DNA of 64,000 nt from Streptomyces sp. NBC_00289 (GCF_041435115.1 NZ_CP108046.1:6696001-6760000); one strand, 5' to 3'. Positions 8,298 to 18,763 are shown, counted from the stretch's first letter. The notes: generated by a model not told the origin, from the sequence alone. Translations and numbers: made by a program.

Positions 8298-9470
8298 CAC
8301 CGCCGCCTCCGCCAGCGCGCCGTGCCGCAGCTCCCGCACCAGTCCGGCGGCGCCCAGCGCGGCCAGACTCACGCCACCGAGGTAGGCCGCCCCCAACTCC
8401 CGTACGGACAGGGCCAGATCCGCCGCGTCCTCGGTGCGCTCGCAGGACGCGCCCTTCGCGTCCCCGGTCAGCCGCCAACGCCCCGCGTTCCAGGGGCAGA
8501 AGGCGTCCTCGACCTCGAACACGACGTCCACCGGCGCCTGATAGGTCCGCGCCTGCAACGCGGCCCCGACGTCCACCAGCCGTACGTGCAGCGAGTCCCG
8601 AACCAGCAGCGAGCACCGCCGGATGTCGGAGACCAGGTACTGCCAGGGTTCGTCCACCGGCCGCCGCCTGATGTCGATGGCCGACGTCAGGTCGACGTCG
8701 AACAGGAACCGCCACAGCGCCGCGTGCGCCGCCGGGTCCAGCGCGTCCACGTCCTGCGCGACCACGGTGCCCTTGGGCCCCGCGGGCTCCCAGTCCGCCT
8801 TGACCCGGAAGCGCGCGTAGCCGACGACCTCGCCGTCCCGCTCCGCGACCACGCACTGCAGCGGCGAGGCCCCGTCCCGGCCGCTCTCCGGGTCGAGTAC
8901 CCACAGCCGTTCCCAGCCCGGGTTCCGCGCCACCATTCCCGGCCGGCGCGACACCAGTCGCGCGTAGACCGCCTCGCACGCGTCGAGCGCGTCGACGGGC
9001 GCCGCGTACCGCAGCCGTACGTCATCGGTGCCGGCCGGCACGGTCAGCCGGACCCGGTCGGTGTCGATCCGCGCGTTCACGTGGTGCGTGGCGGCGCCGT
9101 AACCGAAGCGGCCGTAGATCGCCGGCTCGGAGGCCGTCAGCACGGCCAGCGGCTCGCCCCAGGACCGTACGTCGTCCAACTGCCGCCGCATCAGGGACCG
9201 CAGCACACCGCGCCGCCGGTGCGTGGCCGCCACGCTCACCATGGTGACGCCCGCCGCGGACACCGGGGCCCCGCCGGGCACGGTCAGCCGGAAACGGAAC
9301 GCCCCCGCCGTACCCACGCACGCGTCGCCGTCCCAGACGCCGAGGGAGCGGTCGAACTGGGTGAGCCCGCGGAACGCCGCCCGTTCCTCTTCCGGCTCCG
9401 GGACCCCGCCGAAGGCACGGATCAAACTGTCGTACCACTCGTCCCATTCGTCCCGCCGCAGTACCCGCAT
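8253..9470 (-). CDS. Eis-like GNAT N-acetyltransferase
   Basis: The 405-residue protein resembles the Eis/YP-type double-GNAT acetyltransferases with a C-terminal SCP2-like domain. The first GNAT domain holds the acetyl-CoA loop VSVAATHRRRGVLRSLMRRQ (about 74-93) and SEPAIYGRFGYGAATH. A second GNAT-like segment follows (VVAERDGEVVGYARFRVKA), then the sterol-carrier-like end that closes in WLPHGF. Family members acetylate lysines or aminoglycoside amines; the substrate here is unknown. Two ATG starts compete: 9482 and 9470. The second is preceded by GGGGACTGAC and is preferred. It converges on the glycosylase gene, and its last codons lie in the 89-bp repeat. Confidence 0.85.
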   Translation of the reverse strand: MRVLRRDEWDEWYDSLIRAFGGVPEPEEERAAFRGLTQFDRSLGVWDGDACVGTAGAFRFRLTVPGGAPVSAAGVTMVSVAATHRRRGVLRSLMRRQLDDVRSWGEPLAVLTASEPAIYGRFGYGAATHHVNARIDTDRVRLTVPAGTDDVRLRYAAPVDALDACEAVYARLVSRRPGMVARNPGWERLWVLDPESGRDGASPLQCVVAERDGEVVGYARFRVKADWEPAGPKGTVVAQDVDALDPAAHAALWRFLFDVDLTSAIDIRRRPVDEPWQYLVSDIRRCSLLVRDSLHVRLVDVGAALQARTYQAPVDVVFEVEDAFCPWNAGRWRLTGDAKGASCERTEDAADLALSVRELGAAYLGGVSLAALGAAGLVRELRHGALAEAAVGFGSTVAPWLPHGF

Positions 9471-9643
9471 GTCAGTCCCCATGGACCATGCTTAGCAGGG
9501 CATTGCGGGACGAGCGAAGGAATTTCGCCTTGGGGGCCGCGCCAGGGCATTCTGTGAAGTTCACTGTGAGTTGAGCCTCGGACGGGGGACAAGTGGGACC
9601 TCCCGTGCCAAGAACCTGGTCCGATGGATAGGGTCCCGAACTA

Positions 9644-10825
9644 ATGGCAGCAGGACGAGAGCGGCGCGCGGAAGCCGACACGTTCACGGCCCGGTTGAAG
9701 ATGCAGTGGCACCGGGCTCGCGTCGGCCTGCGCAGAAGTGCCGTCGACTACTTCCGCGGGGACGGTTCGGACTGGGTCGCGCTGGCCGGCCTGCTGATCA
9801 CCGTCCCGCTGATCACGGCCACGACACTCGCCAACTCGGTGTGGTGTTCCCCGGCCGCGCTGGTCCTGCCCATCGTGGCGGGCGGCCTGGTGCTGCGCCC
9901 CGCGAGTCTGCTCGGTCTGTACGCGGCCGCGGCCACGGCACTGATCGTGGAGTCGGTCCAGCTGGGCCCGTATACGGAAGGGCCCTCCCGGGTCACTCCC
10001 GGTGTGGTGCTCGTGGTCGCCGCCTGCGGCTTCTTCGGCCTGCTCATCGCCCAGTTCCGCAGCCGGGTCGGTGTGCCCTGGCGGCGCGGCGGCACGATGC
10101 TGTTCGACCTCCGTGAACGCATCCGGGTACAGAGCAAACTGCCCAAACTGCCACAGGGCTGGCACCGGGAGATGGCGCTGCGGCCGGCGGGGGGCCAGTC
10201 GTTCTCCGGTGACTTCGTCGTCGCGGCCCGGACGAACGGCGGCCGCACGATGGAGGTCGTACTGACCGACGTGTCCGGCAAGGGCATGGACGCGGGCTCA
10301 CGGGCGCTGCTGCTGTCCGGCGCCTTCGGCGGCCTGCTCGGTTCCCTGCCCCCGCACGCCTTCCTCCCGGCCGCGAACGGCTACCTGCTCCGCCAGGACT
10401 GGGACGAGGGCTTCGCGACCTCGATCCACCTCGTCCTGGACCTGGACTCCGGCGACTACGAGCTCTACTCCGCCGGACATCCCCCGGGGCTGCAGCTGAG
10501 CGCGGGCAGCGGTCGCTGGGAGGAGAAGGCCGCCGACGGCCCGCTGCTGGGTGTGTACGACGGTGCCCAGTTCCACCCGGTGAAGGGCTCGCTCCGCCCG
10601 GGCGACGTGTTGATGCTGTTCACGGACGGACTGGTGGAGACGTCCGAGCGCGACATCGTCGAGGGCATCGACCGCCTCACCGGCGAGGCCGACCGCTACG
10701 TTGCCGGCGGCTTCCACGGAGCCGCCTGGCACCTGATCGAGGCGGTGGCCAAGGACGTCAACGACGACCGGGCGCTGCTGCTGATCTGCCGGGAGGGCCC
10801 GACGGCCCAGGCGGCGCCTCGCTGA
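9644..10825 (+). CDS. Membrane-anchored SpoIIE/PP2C-type phosphatase
   Basis: The 393-residue protein has about four N-terminal membrane helices (about 44-64, 70-86, 88-105, 119-137) and a cytoplasmic PPM-family phosphatase domain of the SpoIIE/RsbU class. The metal-binding motifs are visible: FSGDFVVA (187-194), DVSGKGMD (209-216), LYSAGHPPG, and FTDGLVETSE near the C-terminus with NDDRALLLI. Such enzymes dephosphorylate anti-anti-sigma factors and so control partner switching. No anti-sigma or STAS gene is adjacent, so the target is unknown. ATG at 9644. The preceding region contains GTGAAGTTCACTGTGAG, possibly a shared promoter element with the divergent acetyltransferase gene. Confidence 0.9.
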   Translation: MAAGRERRAEADTFTARLKMQWHRARVGLRRSAVDYFRGDGSDWVALAGLLITVPLITATTLANSVWCSPAALVLPIVAGGLVLRPASLLGLYAAAATALIVESVQLGPYTEGPSRVTPGVVLVVAACGFFGLLIAQFRSRVGVPWRRGGTMLFDLRERIRVQSKLPKLPQGWHREMALRPAGGQSFSGDFVVAARTNGGRTMEVVLTDVSGKGMDAGSRALLLSGAFGGLLGSLPPHAFLPAANGYLLRQDWDEGFATSIHLVLDLDSGDYELYSAGHPPGLQLSAGSGRWEEKAADGPLLGVYDGAQFHPVKGSLRPGDVLMLFTDGLVETSERDIVEGIDRLTGEADRYVAGGFHGAAWHLIEAVAKDVNDDRALLLICREGPTAQAAPR

Positions 10826-10874
10826 ACCGCCCCGCCGCCGCCCGCGCGGCGCCGCGGCGGGAGACACTGGCCGC

Positions 10875-11387
10875 GTGACGCACACCTCTCACCTGACCCT
10901 GGCCGAAGTAGAGGCCACCGCCCGCGCCGCCCACGAGGGCCAGACCGACAAGGCCGGACGGCCGTACGCCGAGCACCTCCGGGCGGTCGCGGAGGGCGTA
11001 CGGGCGCGCGGCGGCGACGACGAGCAGATCGCGGCTGCCTGGCTGCACGACGCCGTCGAGGACGACGCGCTCACCGATCAGTGGTTGCGGGAGGCCGCGC
11101 TGAGCCGTCGTACGAAGGACATCGTGCTGGCGGTCACCAAGCGGGCGGGGGAGCCACCCGAGGCGTACGCCGGGCGCATCCGCGCCACACCCGGCGCGCT
11201 CCTGGTGAAGGAGGCGGATCTCGCGCACAACGCGGACCCGGCGCGCCTCGCGGTCCTCGACGATGCCACCCGCACACGACTGACCGACAAGTACGCGCGG
11301 ATGCGCGCACTCCTCGGTCTGGTGTCCGCGCCCGGCAGCGGCGCGGAGAACCGCGCGACCAGCCACGACACGCCCGCGGGTGGCTGA
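10875..11387 (+). CDS. HD-domain hydrolase, SpoT-like
   Basis: This 170-residue protein is a stand-alone HD domain resembling the hydrolase part of RelA/SpoT. HEGQTDKAGRPYAEHLRAVA carries His 20 and His 34, AAAWLHDAVEDD carries the His-Asp pair (58-59), and LLVKEADLAHNADP supplies the final metal ligand. Short HD proteins of this type (MESH1-like) may hydrolyse (p)ppGpp, but many act on other nucleotides, so the substrate is inferred only from the family. It starts at GTG 10875, 50 bp after the phosphatase gene and in the same direction, and may share its transcript. Confidence 0.75.
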   Translation: MTHTSHLTLAEVEATARAAHEGQTDKAGRPYAEHLRAVAEGVRARGGDDEQIAAAWLHDAVEDDALTDQWLREAALSRRTKDIVLAVTKRAGEPPEAYAGRIRATPGALLVKEADLAHNADPARLAVLDDATRTRLTDKYARMRALLGLVSAPGSGAENRATSHDTPAGG

Positions 11388-11407
11388 CCGGACTCCCGCC
11401 GGAGCGA

Positions 11408-12628
11408 CTAGGCGTCGACCTTCGCGCGCTCGACCTTCCGGCCCTCGGCCCTCCGCTCGGCCGTCTCCCGCTCGCGGGCCAGTTCGGCGGCATCCGGCTT
11501 GAAGGCCCACGCCATCCTCGGCTCCATCGCGAAATGGAAGACCCGCTGTACGGGACGGGTGCACAGCAGCGTGACGGCGGTGGCCGCGAGCAGGGTCACG
11601 AAGATCTCGCCGAGCGGCCGGTGCAGCGAGGCATGGTCGAACCAGCCCGCGAAGTCGGCGCCCTTGATCAGGAAGCCGTGCAGCAGATAGCCGTACAGCG
11701 TCCCCGCGCCGAGCGCGGTGAACCACATGGTCCGGCCCGGCACCCAGGCGAAGAAGCAGGCGGTCAGCACCAGCGAGCAGCCGAACATGGCCAGCACCAT
11801 GACCGGCCCGACCCACCAGGGCGCGCCCAACTCCTGCGCGGAGTCACGGTGGTAGAACCACGCCGTGTTCATGCGCGGCACCGCCCACCAGCCGAAGGCC
11901 AGCGCGACCGCGAACACGGGCACCGCCACGATCCGCATCGAGCGCCGGCGCACCAGCCGGAAGTGCTCCGGCTTCAGGCACAGGCCGAGCACGAAGTACG
12001 GCAGGAACTGGAGCACCCGCTGGAGATCCAGGTCGTCACCGATGTCCGGCGTGATGGTCGCCAGCATGGCGACACCGAGCGCGAGCGGAAGCGGATGGCG
12101 CACCAGCTTCCAGATGGGCGTGGTCAGCCGCCAGACGAACAGCGCGACCAGGAACCAGGTCAGGTACCAGGGGTCGAGGAGGCTGATCTCCTGGTGCGGA
12201 TCATGGTCGGCGAAGCGCTTGAAGAGCGAGAACGCGGTCTCGAACAGGATGTACGGCACGGCGACGCCGGTGATCAGCCGCTTGAGCCGGTCGGGTCGCA
12301 GGTCGAAGCTGCGTGAGAAGAAGCCGGAGATGATGATGAACGCCGGCATGTGGAAGCTGTACACGACCGTGTACAGCCCCTCGAGAATCCGGCTGTCCCC
12401 CTTGAGGGGCTCCCACGAGTGCCCCACGGCCACGAGCACGATCGCCAGGTACTTGGCGTTGTCGAAGAACGAGTCGCGCTGCTTGCCGGGTGTCCTCGGT
12501 CTGTCCTGCCGGTCTCGCTGGTCCTGCCGGCTCCTCGGCGAGCGCGGACTCGGCACTCCGTCCGCCGGCGACTGTGCCGGGGGGAGCGGTGTTCGGTCGT
12601 GGCCGTGCGGCTGCAGCGAGTTCGTCAC
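11408..12628 (-). CDS. Acyltransferase-3 family membrane protein
   Basis: The 406-residue protein has a charged, Pro/Arg-rich cytoplasmic N-terminus (about 50 residues), then FDNAKYLAIVLVAVGHSWEP, whose His is the catalytic residue of the acyltransferase-3/OafA family, and roughly ten membrane helices. YSFHMPAFIIISGFFS is the second family hallmark. These enzymes move acetyl or other short acyl groups across the membrane onto sugars of exported polymers or lipids. The substrate is unknown; wall glycopolymer is one candidate given later genes. The C-terminus is Glu/Arg/Lys rich. Start is GTG at 12628, behind GGGAGGG. It converges tightly (20 bp) on the HD gene. Confidence 0.85.
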   Translation of the reverse strand: MTNSLQPHGHDRTPLPPAQSPADGVPSPRSPRSRQDQRDRQDRPRTPGKQRDSFFDNAKYLAIVLVAVGHSWEPLKGDSRILEGLYTVVYSFHMPAFIIISGFFSRSFDLRPDRLKRLITGVAVPYILFETAFSLFKRFADHDPHQEISLLDPWYLTWFLVALFVWRLTTPIWKLVRHPLPLALGVAMLATITPDIGDDLDLQRVLQFLPYFVLGLCLKPEHFRLVRRRSMRIVAVPVFAVALAFGWWAVPRMNTAWFYHRDSAQELGAPWWVGPVMVLAMFGCSLVLTACFFAWVPGRTMWFTALGAGTLYGYLLHGFLIKGADFAGWFDHASLHRPLGEIFVTLLAATAVTLLCTRPVQRVFHFAMEPRMAWAFKPDAAELARERETAERRAEGRKVERAKVDA

Positions 12629-13218
12629 AGACCCTCCCGACGGAAACCGGGGAGGAGGATCCAGGACCTCGCTGCGCGTTCGGGGGACGGGGCAGCGTGG
12701 AACATCTGAGGCACCCTAGCGTTCACTGTGGGTTTCCGTAAAACCCTCGGCGTCATTCCTGCTTATTCGCTGCGCATACCCGGGATTCAGGAAAGTCGGC
12801 CTCGCTGTGGGCGTGATGACCGACACATTGCGGGGTACTCGATCGGACCCGCGCGGACTGCCTGATTGTCATGATTCATCATGACTAAATGGTGCATAAA
12901 GTAACCATTCACCACGGGCTGCGATAAGGCCTCGATGTGCTTGTAGCGGCAATGGGAATTGCCTGCGAACGAGATGTGTGGACACCGAAACGATCTCGTT
13001 GAATTCCCTGTGCGGGTACGCCCTCGAATTGGTGTGCGGTGTGCGGTCCGAGGGTCCCCGCACCGAGGGGGCGTACCGGCGGGTCCGGCCGGGCAGGGTC
13101 AACGATGCGTCACGGGCCGCATATGCGAGCCGTGTTGGTGGCACGATGGTTCTGGCGGGGGTGCACGGGGTTGCGTCCCCGGGCCGGGAGAGCGGACCGA
13201 CCGAGGGTGTGATCAGTT
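12629..13218. other. Long divergent intergenic region with AT-rich core and palindromes
   Basis: This 590-bp gap separates the acyltransferase gene (minus) and a small membrane-protein gene (plus). About 12720-13000 is clearly richer in A/T than the rest of the window. It contains GTCATGAT-TC-ATCATGAC (12868-12885), AATGGT-N10-ACCATT (12888-12909) and AACGAGAT-N17-ATCTCGTT (12968-13000). Three inverted repeats in 130 bp suggest one or more operators or a nucleoid-protein (Lsr2-like) site. A 120-codon minus-strand frame covers 12869-13231, but it has no family resemblance and is not called. Confidence 0.5.
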
Positions 13219-13413
13219 GTGGCCATTTCACTGTCTGTGGTGCTGCTGTTGGCGATCATCCTGGTGGTGTTGCTCCGGGGCGGTTCCCTGAAGGCGGGCC
13301 CCGCCGTGGTCGCCGTGCTCTTCGGCTTCTTCCTCGCCTCGACCGGCATGGCGGACGACATCCAGCGTTTCCTGGACTCGATAGCCGAGACGCTCAACTC
13401 GATCCAGTTCTAG
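13219..13413 (+). CDS. Small membrane protein, unknown function
   Basis: The 64-residue protein starts at GTG 13219 and has two hydrophobic segments (about 3-18 with a VVLLLAIILVVLL core, and about 28-44) followed by an amphipathic tail DDIQRFLDSIAETLNSIQF. I recall similar small proteins at this place in other Streptomyces but cannot assign a role. It follows a long regulatory gap and is the last gene before a strong terminator. Confidence 0.7.
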   Translation: MAISLSVVLLLAIILVVLLRGGSLKAGPAVVAVLFGFFLASTGMADDIQRFLDSIAETLNSIQF

Positions 13414-13513
13414 GGATCGGTCCACTGCTCTCGCGCGAAAGCCGGGCGGAAGTCGAACGAAAGTCGGCCGAAACCCGGACAAGCGCCGAACAAGCGCAGG
13501 GCGGAAGTCGCAC

Positions 13514-13559
13514 AAAGGCCTCCGGCCCGGTCCTTGGAGGGACCGGGCCGGAGGCCTTT
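13514..13559. terminator. Strong bidirectional terminator before tRNA-Gly
   Basis: A perfect 20-bp stem (13514-13533 with 13540-13559) has loop TTGGAG, flanked by A and T runs on the two sides. It serves the small membrane-protein gene and the tRNA-Gly transcript, which runs leftwards. Confidence 0.9.
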
Positions 13560-13562
13560 CGG

Positions 13563-13633
13563 AGCGGGCGACGGGAATCGAACCCGCGTAGCTAGTTTGG
13601 AAGACTAGTGCTCTACCATTGAGCTACGCCCGC
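13563..13633 (-). tRNA. tRNA-Gly (TCC anticodon)
   Basis: The reverse strand gives a complete cloverleaf. The acceptor stem GCGGGCG pairs with CGCCCGC. The D-arm follows (TAGCTCAATGGTAGAGC). The anticodon stem carries loop bases CTTCCAA with anticodon TCC, and the T-arm has GGTTCGAATCC. Discriminator base T is followed by CC only, so the terminal A must be added by the CCA enzyme. Confidence 0.95.
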
Positions 13634-13799
13634 ACAGGACACACCACGGTCGGGTGATCGCGGCGGTACCGAGAGCATCGTAGCGGGTCGTCCCCTCTGG
13701 TCGCACACCCCGTTTCCTCCGGGTCCGATGCCGTGGCCGGGCTCACGAAATGCGGCGGTCCCGCAGCCTGGGGGCATGTACCCTACGTGTCGCACCAGA

Positions 13800-13873
13800 C
13801 GGGGTGTGGCGCAGCTTGGTAGCGCGTCCGCTTTGGGAGCGGAAGGCCGTGGGTTCAAATCCCGCCACCCCGA
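13800..13873 (+). tRNA. tRNA-Pro (TGG anticodon)
   Basis: The cloverleaf has acceptor CGGGGTG paired with CACCCCG, D-arm GGCGCAGCTTGGTAGCGC, anticodon arm CCGCTTTGGGAGCGG with anticodon TGG, and T-arm GGGTTCAAATCCC. The CCA end is encoded (13874-13876). A TACCCT hexamer about 20 bp upstream is a candidate -10 box. It is divergent from tRNA-Gly and about 280 bp before tig. Confidence 0.95.
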
Positions 13874-14155
13874 CCACGGAACGGCCCACGGGCGGTTCCG
13901 ACCGACGAACGGCAGTCGAACGGCCGTCCCCGGCCATCGAGCGGCTGTCATCGGCCAACTCCGGCCATCTCCGCTCGTCGTGGGCCACTCGCGCGACCAC
14001 CTCGGGTGATCGCCTTTGGGGCGTGTCGCCGCTGCCGTTACTATGCAAGCTGCACGCCCGTGTGTCTCATCACTGAAGTCCTCCGGGCTGCTAAATCCGC
14101 CGGACCGGTCTGGTCCCGGCAGAAATCCAGATGTCAGCCACAAGGAGACCGAACC

Positions 14156-15559
14156 GTGAAGAGCGCCGTGGAGACCCTGAACCCGACTCGGGTTCGGCTC
14201 ACTGTCGAGGTGCCCTTCGAGGAGCTCAAGGACAGCCTCGACGCGGCGTACAAGAAGATCAACCAGCAGGTCACGGTGAAGGGCTTCCGGAAGGGCAAGA
14301 TCCCGGCGCGCGTCATCGACCAGCGGTTCGGCCGCGGTGCGGTCCTGGAGGAGGCGGTCAACGACGCGCTTCCGAAGTTCTACACCGAGGCCGTCAACGG
14401 AGCCGAGCTCAACGTCCTGGGCCAGCCCGAGGTCGACATCACGGAGCTGAAGGACGGCGAGACGCTGAACTTCACCGCCGAGGTCGACATCCGGCCGGCC
14501 ATCGAGATCCCGGACTACTCCGGCATCGAGGTCGAGGTCGACGCCGTCGAGGTCAGCGACGAGGACATCGAGAAGTCGGTCGAGCAGCTCCGTGAGCGCT
14601 TCGCCTCGACCTCCCCGGTCGAGCGCGCCGCGCAGGACGGCGACGTCGTCACCATCGACCTGGAGGCCAAGGTCGACGGCGAGGTCCTCGAGGACGGCAT
14701 CGCCAGCGGTGTTTCCTACACCATCGGCTCCGGCGAGCTGCTCGAAGGCATCGACGAGGCCGTGACGGGCGTGGAGGCCGGTGGCGAGACCACCTTCACC
14801 TCCGAGCTCAAGGGCGGCTCGGCGGCCGGCAAGGAGGCCGAGGTCACCGTCAAGGTCACCCAGGTCGCCGCCCGTGAACTCCCCGAGCTGGACGACGAGT
14901 TCGCGCAGCTCGCCTCCGAGTTCGACACCCTCGAGGAGCTCAGGGCCGACAGCCGCAAGCGCCTGGAGAACATGAAGCAGTACGACCAGGCCACGCAGGC
15001 CCAGGAGCGCGTCCTGGAGAAGCTGCTCGAGCTGGTCGAGGTCCCGGTCCCCGAGAAGCTGCTCGAGGAAGAGATCAACACCCGTAAGCACAACCTCGAG
15101 CACCACCAGCTCGGTCAGATGGGCCTCGACCTCCCGAAGTACCTGGAGATCCAGGGCAAGACGGAGGAGGAGTTCGAGACCGAGACGCGTGAGGCCGCGG
15201 TCAAGGGCATCAAGACGCAGTTCGTGCTGGACGAGCTCGTCAACAAGGAGAAGCTGAACGTCAACCAGGAGGAGCTCACCGAGCACCTCATGCGGCGCGC
15301 GGCCTCCTCCGGCATGTCCCCCGACCAGTTCGCCCAGGCGGTCGTCGAGGGCGGCCAGGTTCCGCTCCTGGTCGGCGAGGTCGCCCGCGGCAAGGCCCTG
15401 GCCGTCGTGGTCGAGGCCGCCACGGTCAAGGACACCAACGGCGAGGTCATCGACCTGGACGACGACGAGGACGAGACGGCGGAGACGGTCGAGGCCGTCG
15501 AGGCCGCTTCCGAGGACGCCGCCCCGGCCGAGTCCGACGAGAAGAGCACCGAGGCCTGA
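14156..15559 (+). CDS. tig: Trigger factor, ribosome-associated chaperone
   Basis: Trigger factor (467 residues) binds ribosomal protein L23 at the exit tunnel and shelters nascent chains. The N-terminal ribosome-binding domain has the GFRKGKIP signature (about 43-50), followed by the FKBP-like PPIase domain (about 160-245, ending near [20 protein letters not shown]) and a helical C-terminal chaperone domain. The last 40 residues are an acidic tail ([20 protein letters not shown]) longer than in E. coli. GTG at 14156 is preceded by AAGGAG, so the upstream reading from 14006 is rejected. A terminator follows the gene, so clpP1 is transcribed separately. Confidence 0.97.
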   Translation: MKSAVETLNPTRVRLTVEVPFEELKDSLDAAYKKINQQVTVKGFRKGKIPARVIDQRFGRGAVLEEAVNDALPKFYTEAVNGAELNVLGQPEVDITELKDGETLNFTAEVDIRPAIEIPDYSGIEVEVDAVEVSDEDIEKSVEQLRERFASTSPVERAAQDGDVVTIDLEAKVDGEVLEDGIASGVSYTIGSGELLEGIDEAVTGVEAGGETTFTSELKGGSAAGKEAEVTVKVTQVAARELPELDDEFAQLASEFDTLEELRADSRKRLENMKQYDQATQAQERVLEKLLELVEVPVPEKLLEEEINTRKHNLEHHQLGQMGLDLPKYLEIQGKTEEEFETETREAAVKGIKTQFVLDELVNKEKLNVNQEELTEHLMRRAASSGMSPDQFAQAVVEGGQVPLLVGEVARGKALAVVVEAATVKDTNGEVIDLDDDEDETAETVEAVEAASEDAAPAESDEKSTEA

Positions 15560-15577
15560 CCGCCCCGCTGAACGCTG

Positions 15578-15625
15578 CGACGGGCCCCCGGGACGTGTAC
15601 CGCCCCCGGGGGCCCGTCGGGCTTT
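15578..15625 (+). terminator. Terminator after tig
   Basis: A perfect 15-bp stem (CGACGGGCCCCCGGG 15578-15592 with 15605-15619) is followed by GGCTTT. Confidence 0.85.
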
Positions 15626-15782
15626 GAGGGGCGCGCGGAAGCGCGCGAGCGACCCGCCGCGAGCCACGTTCACCGACGCGCCACCGGCTCCGTACGCGGC
15701 CGCGTACGGCGGGGGCGGACGCACCGTTTCCCGCGCCCCTGACGGGGCCCGGCCGAGCCCCCGCCCGACAGCGGAGCGCATG

Positions 15783-15796
15783 CGCTGACAGCGAAC
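15783..15796. promoter_or_regulatory. Candidate ClgR operator and promoter before clpP1
   Basis: CGCTGACAGCGAAC reads on the opposite strand as GTTCGC-N5-GCG, the form I recall for ClgR sites of Streptomyces clp genes. It lies about 130 bp upstream of the clpP1 start. Downstream, TTCACC and TAGGGT with a 16-bp spacer (about 15813-15840) could be the promoter. ClgR is known to activate clpP1-clpP2 expression and to be degraded by the Clp protease. The rest of the 303-bp gap shows G/C-rich inverted repeats only. Confidence 0.6.
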
Positions 15797-15928
15797 AGTT
15801 ACCTCTGCGGGATTCACCGGAGGGACCTGCGCGTTAGGGTCCATGAATACGAGGGCAGGGGAGTCCCCGAGCCCCCGGCAGTACACGTGAGACGGCCCGG
15901 CGCCGTCAGTAGACGAGCAGGTGGATAC

Positions 15929-16549
15929 GTGACGAATCTGATGCCCTCCGCCGCCGGCGACCCCTCCATCGGTGGTGGCCTCGGCGACCAGGTCTACAAC
16001 CGGCTGCTCAACGAGCGGATCATCTTCCTCGGCCAGGCGGTCGACGACGACATCGCGAACAAGATCACCGCACAGCTGCTGCTCCTTGCCGCTGCGGACC
16101 CCGACAAGGACATCAACCTCTACATCAACAGCCCGGGCGGCTCGATCACGGCCGGCATGGCGATCTACGACACCATGCAGTTCATCAAGAACGACGTGGT
16201 GACCATCGCCATGGGCCTCGCCGCCTCGATGGGGCAGTTCCTGCTCAGCGCGGGTACGCCCGGCAAGCGCTTCGCGCTGCCGAACGCCGAGATCCTGATC
16301 CACCAGCCCTCCGCGGGCCTGGCGGGCTCGGCCTCCGACATCAAGATCCACGCCGAGCGACTGCTGCACACCAAGAAGCGCATGGCGGAGCTCACGGCCG
16401 AGCACACCGGTCAGACGTTCGAGCAGGTCACCCGCGACTCCGACCGCGACCGCTGGTTCGACCCCGAGGAGGCCAAGGAGTACGGCCTCATCGACGACGT
16501 CATCACGCGGGCCGCCAACATGCCGGGCGGCGGCGGCACCGGGGCCTGA
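15929..16549 (+). CDS. clpP1: ATP-dependent Clp protease proteolytic subunit 1
   Basis: ClpP1 (206 residues from the GTG at 15929) is a serine protease that assembles into a double heptamer fed by ClpX or ClpC. The catalytic triad is visible: Ser 100 in GLAASMGQF, His 125 in EILIHQPS and Asp 174 in SDRDRWF, at the same spacing as in E. coli Clp[13 protein letters not shown] forms the oxyanion loop. The start at 15929 gives [20 protein letters not shown]. An upstream GTG at 15887 is also in frame but adds an Arg-rich leader without support. It lies 71 bp before clpP2 and forms a two-gene operon with it. In S. lividans and S. coelicolor this operon is controlled by ClgR. Confidence 0.96.
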   Translation: MTNLMPSAAGDPSIGGGLGDQVYNRLLNERIIFLGQAVDDDIANKITAQLLLLAAADPDKDINLYINSPGGSITAGMAIYDTMQFIKNDVVTIAMGLAASMGQFLLSAGTPGKRFALPNAEILIHQPSAGLAGSASDIKIHAERLLHTKKRMAELTAEHTGQTFEQVTRDSDRDRWFDPEEAKEYGLIDDVITRAANMPGGGGTGA

Positions 16550-16620
16550 GCCCCAGCAGGGGGACGGAAGACCCCCGCACAGCCCCCAGCCGACCGCCTC
16601 AGCCCCTAGGAGACAAGACA

Positions 16621-17301
16621 GTGAACGACTTCCCCGGCAGCGGCCTGTACGACCGCTCACGCGCCGAGTACACGGGCCCCTCGGCGGAGTCCCGTTACGT
16701 CATCCCGCGCTTCGTCGAACGCACCTCGCAGGGCGTCCGCGAGTACGACCCGTACGCGAAGCTCTTCGAGGAGCGGGTGATCTTCCTCGGCGTCCAGATC
16801 GACGACGCCTCCGCCAACGACGTCATGGCGCAGCTGCTGTGCCTGGAGTCGATGGACCCCGACCGGGACATCTCGGTCTACATCAACAGCCCCGGCGGCT
16901 CGTTCACCGCGCTCACCGCGATCTACGACACGATGCAGTTCGTGAAGCCGGACATCCAGACGGTCTGCATGGGCCAGGCGGCCTCCGCCGCCGCGATCCT
17001 GCTGGCCGCCGGTACGCCCGGCAAGCGCATGGCGCTGCCGAACGCCCGGGTGCTGATCCACCAGCCCTACAGCGAGACCGGCCGCGGTCAGGTCTCCGAC
17101 CTGGAGATCGCCGCCAACGAGATCCTCCGGATGCGCGCGCAGCTCGAGGACATGCTGGCCGAGCACTCCACCACGCCGATCGAGAAGATCCGCGAGGACA
17201 TCGAGCGCGACAAGATCCTCACGGCCGAGGAAGCGCTGTCGTACGGCCTGATCGACCAGATCATCTCCACCCGGAAGATGAACAACGCCGCCGTGAAGTA
17301 A
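16621..17301 (+). CDS. clpP2: ATP-dependent Clp protease proteolytic subunit 2
   Basis: ClpP2 (226 residues) is the partner of ClpP1 in the mixed actinobacterial protease. The triad is Ser 122 ([11 protein letters not shown]), His 147 (VLIHQPYSE) and Asp 197 (DIERDKIL). [13 protein letters not shown] is the substrate loop. Compared with ClpP1 it has a longer N-terminal segment (about 20 extra residues, probably in part a propeptide) and one inserted residue between His and Asp. GTG at 16621 follows CTAGGAGACA. It is cotranscribed with clpP1. The next gene clpX lies 172 bp away behind its own regulatory region. Confidence 0.96.
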   Translation: MNDFPGSGLYDRSRAEYTGPSAESRYVIPRFVERTSQGVREYDPYAKLFEERVIFLGVQIDDASANDVMAQLLCLESMDPDRDISVYINSPGGSFTALTAIYDTMQFVKPDIQTVCMGQAASAAAILLAAGTPGKRMALPNARVLIHQPYSETGRGQVSDLEIAANEILRMRAQLEDMLAEHSTTPIEKIREDIERDKILTAEEALSYGLIDQIISTRKMNNAAVK

Positions 17302-17338
17302 CACGGGAGCATGTATCGTCTGCCGCCCCTTGGCCGGG

Positions 17339-17359
17339 TTTGACACGCTGCACGTCAAA
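17339..17359. promoter_or_regulatory. Inverted repeat TTTGAC-N9-GTCAAA upstream of clpX
   Basis: TTTGAC (17339-17344) and GTCAAA (17354-17359) form a perfect 6-bp inverted repeat in the 172-bp clpP2-clpX gap, 115 bp before the clpX start. TTTGAC also contains a TTGAC -35-like core. The site could be an operator or part of a clpX promoter. It does not match the ClgR consensus. Confidence 0.45.
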
Positions 17360-17473
17360 GTGAACCGCGCCAAGGGGGGCCCGAACGGGGGGCCCGGCAA
17401 GGTACCGTCGGACATAAGGCAGCACCAGGAGCCGCTGTACCCAGGCGTCTCCCAGGCGAAGGGGAAGCACACC

Positions 17474-18763
<1,290 letters not shown>

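Noticed and set aside
12869..13231. A 120-codon minus-strand frame in the AT-rich gap
   Set aside because: No ribosome site or family resemblance, and the region's palindromes better fit regulation.
13613..16660. A 1015-codon open frame on the minus strand opposite tig, clpP1 and clpP2
   Set aside because: It is the antisense shadow of three certain genes and overlaps tRNA-Pro; long antisense frames are normal at this GC content.
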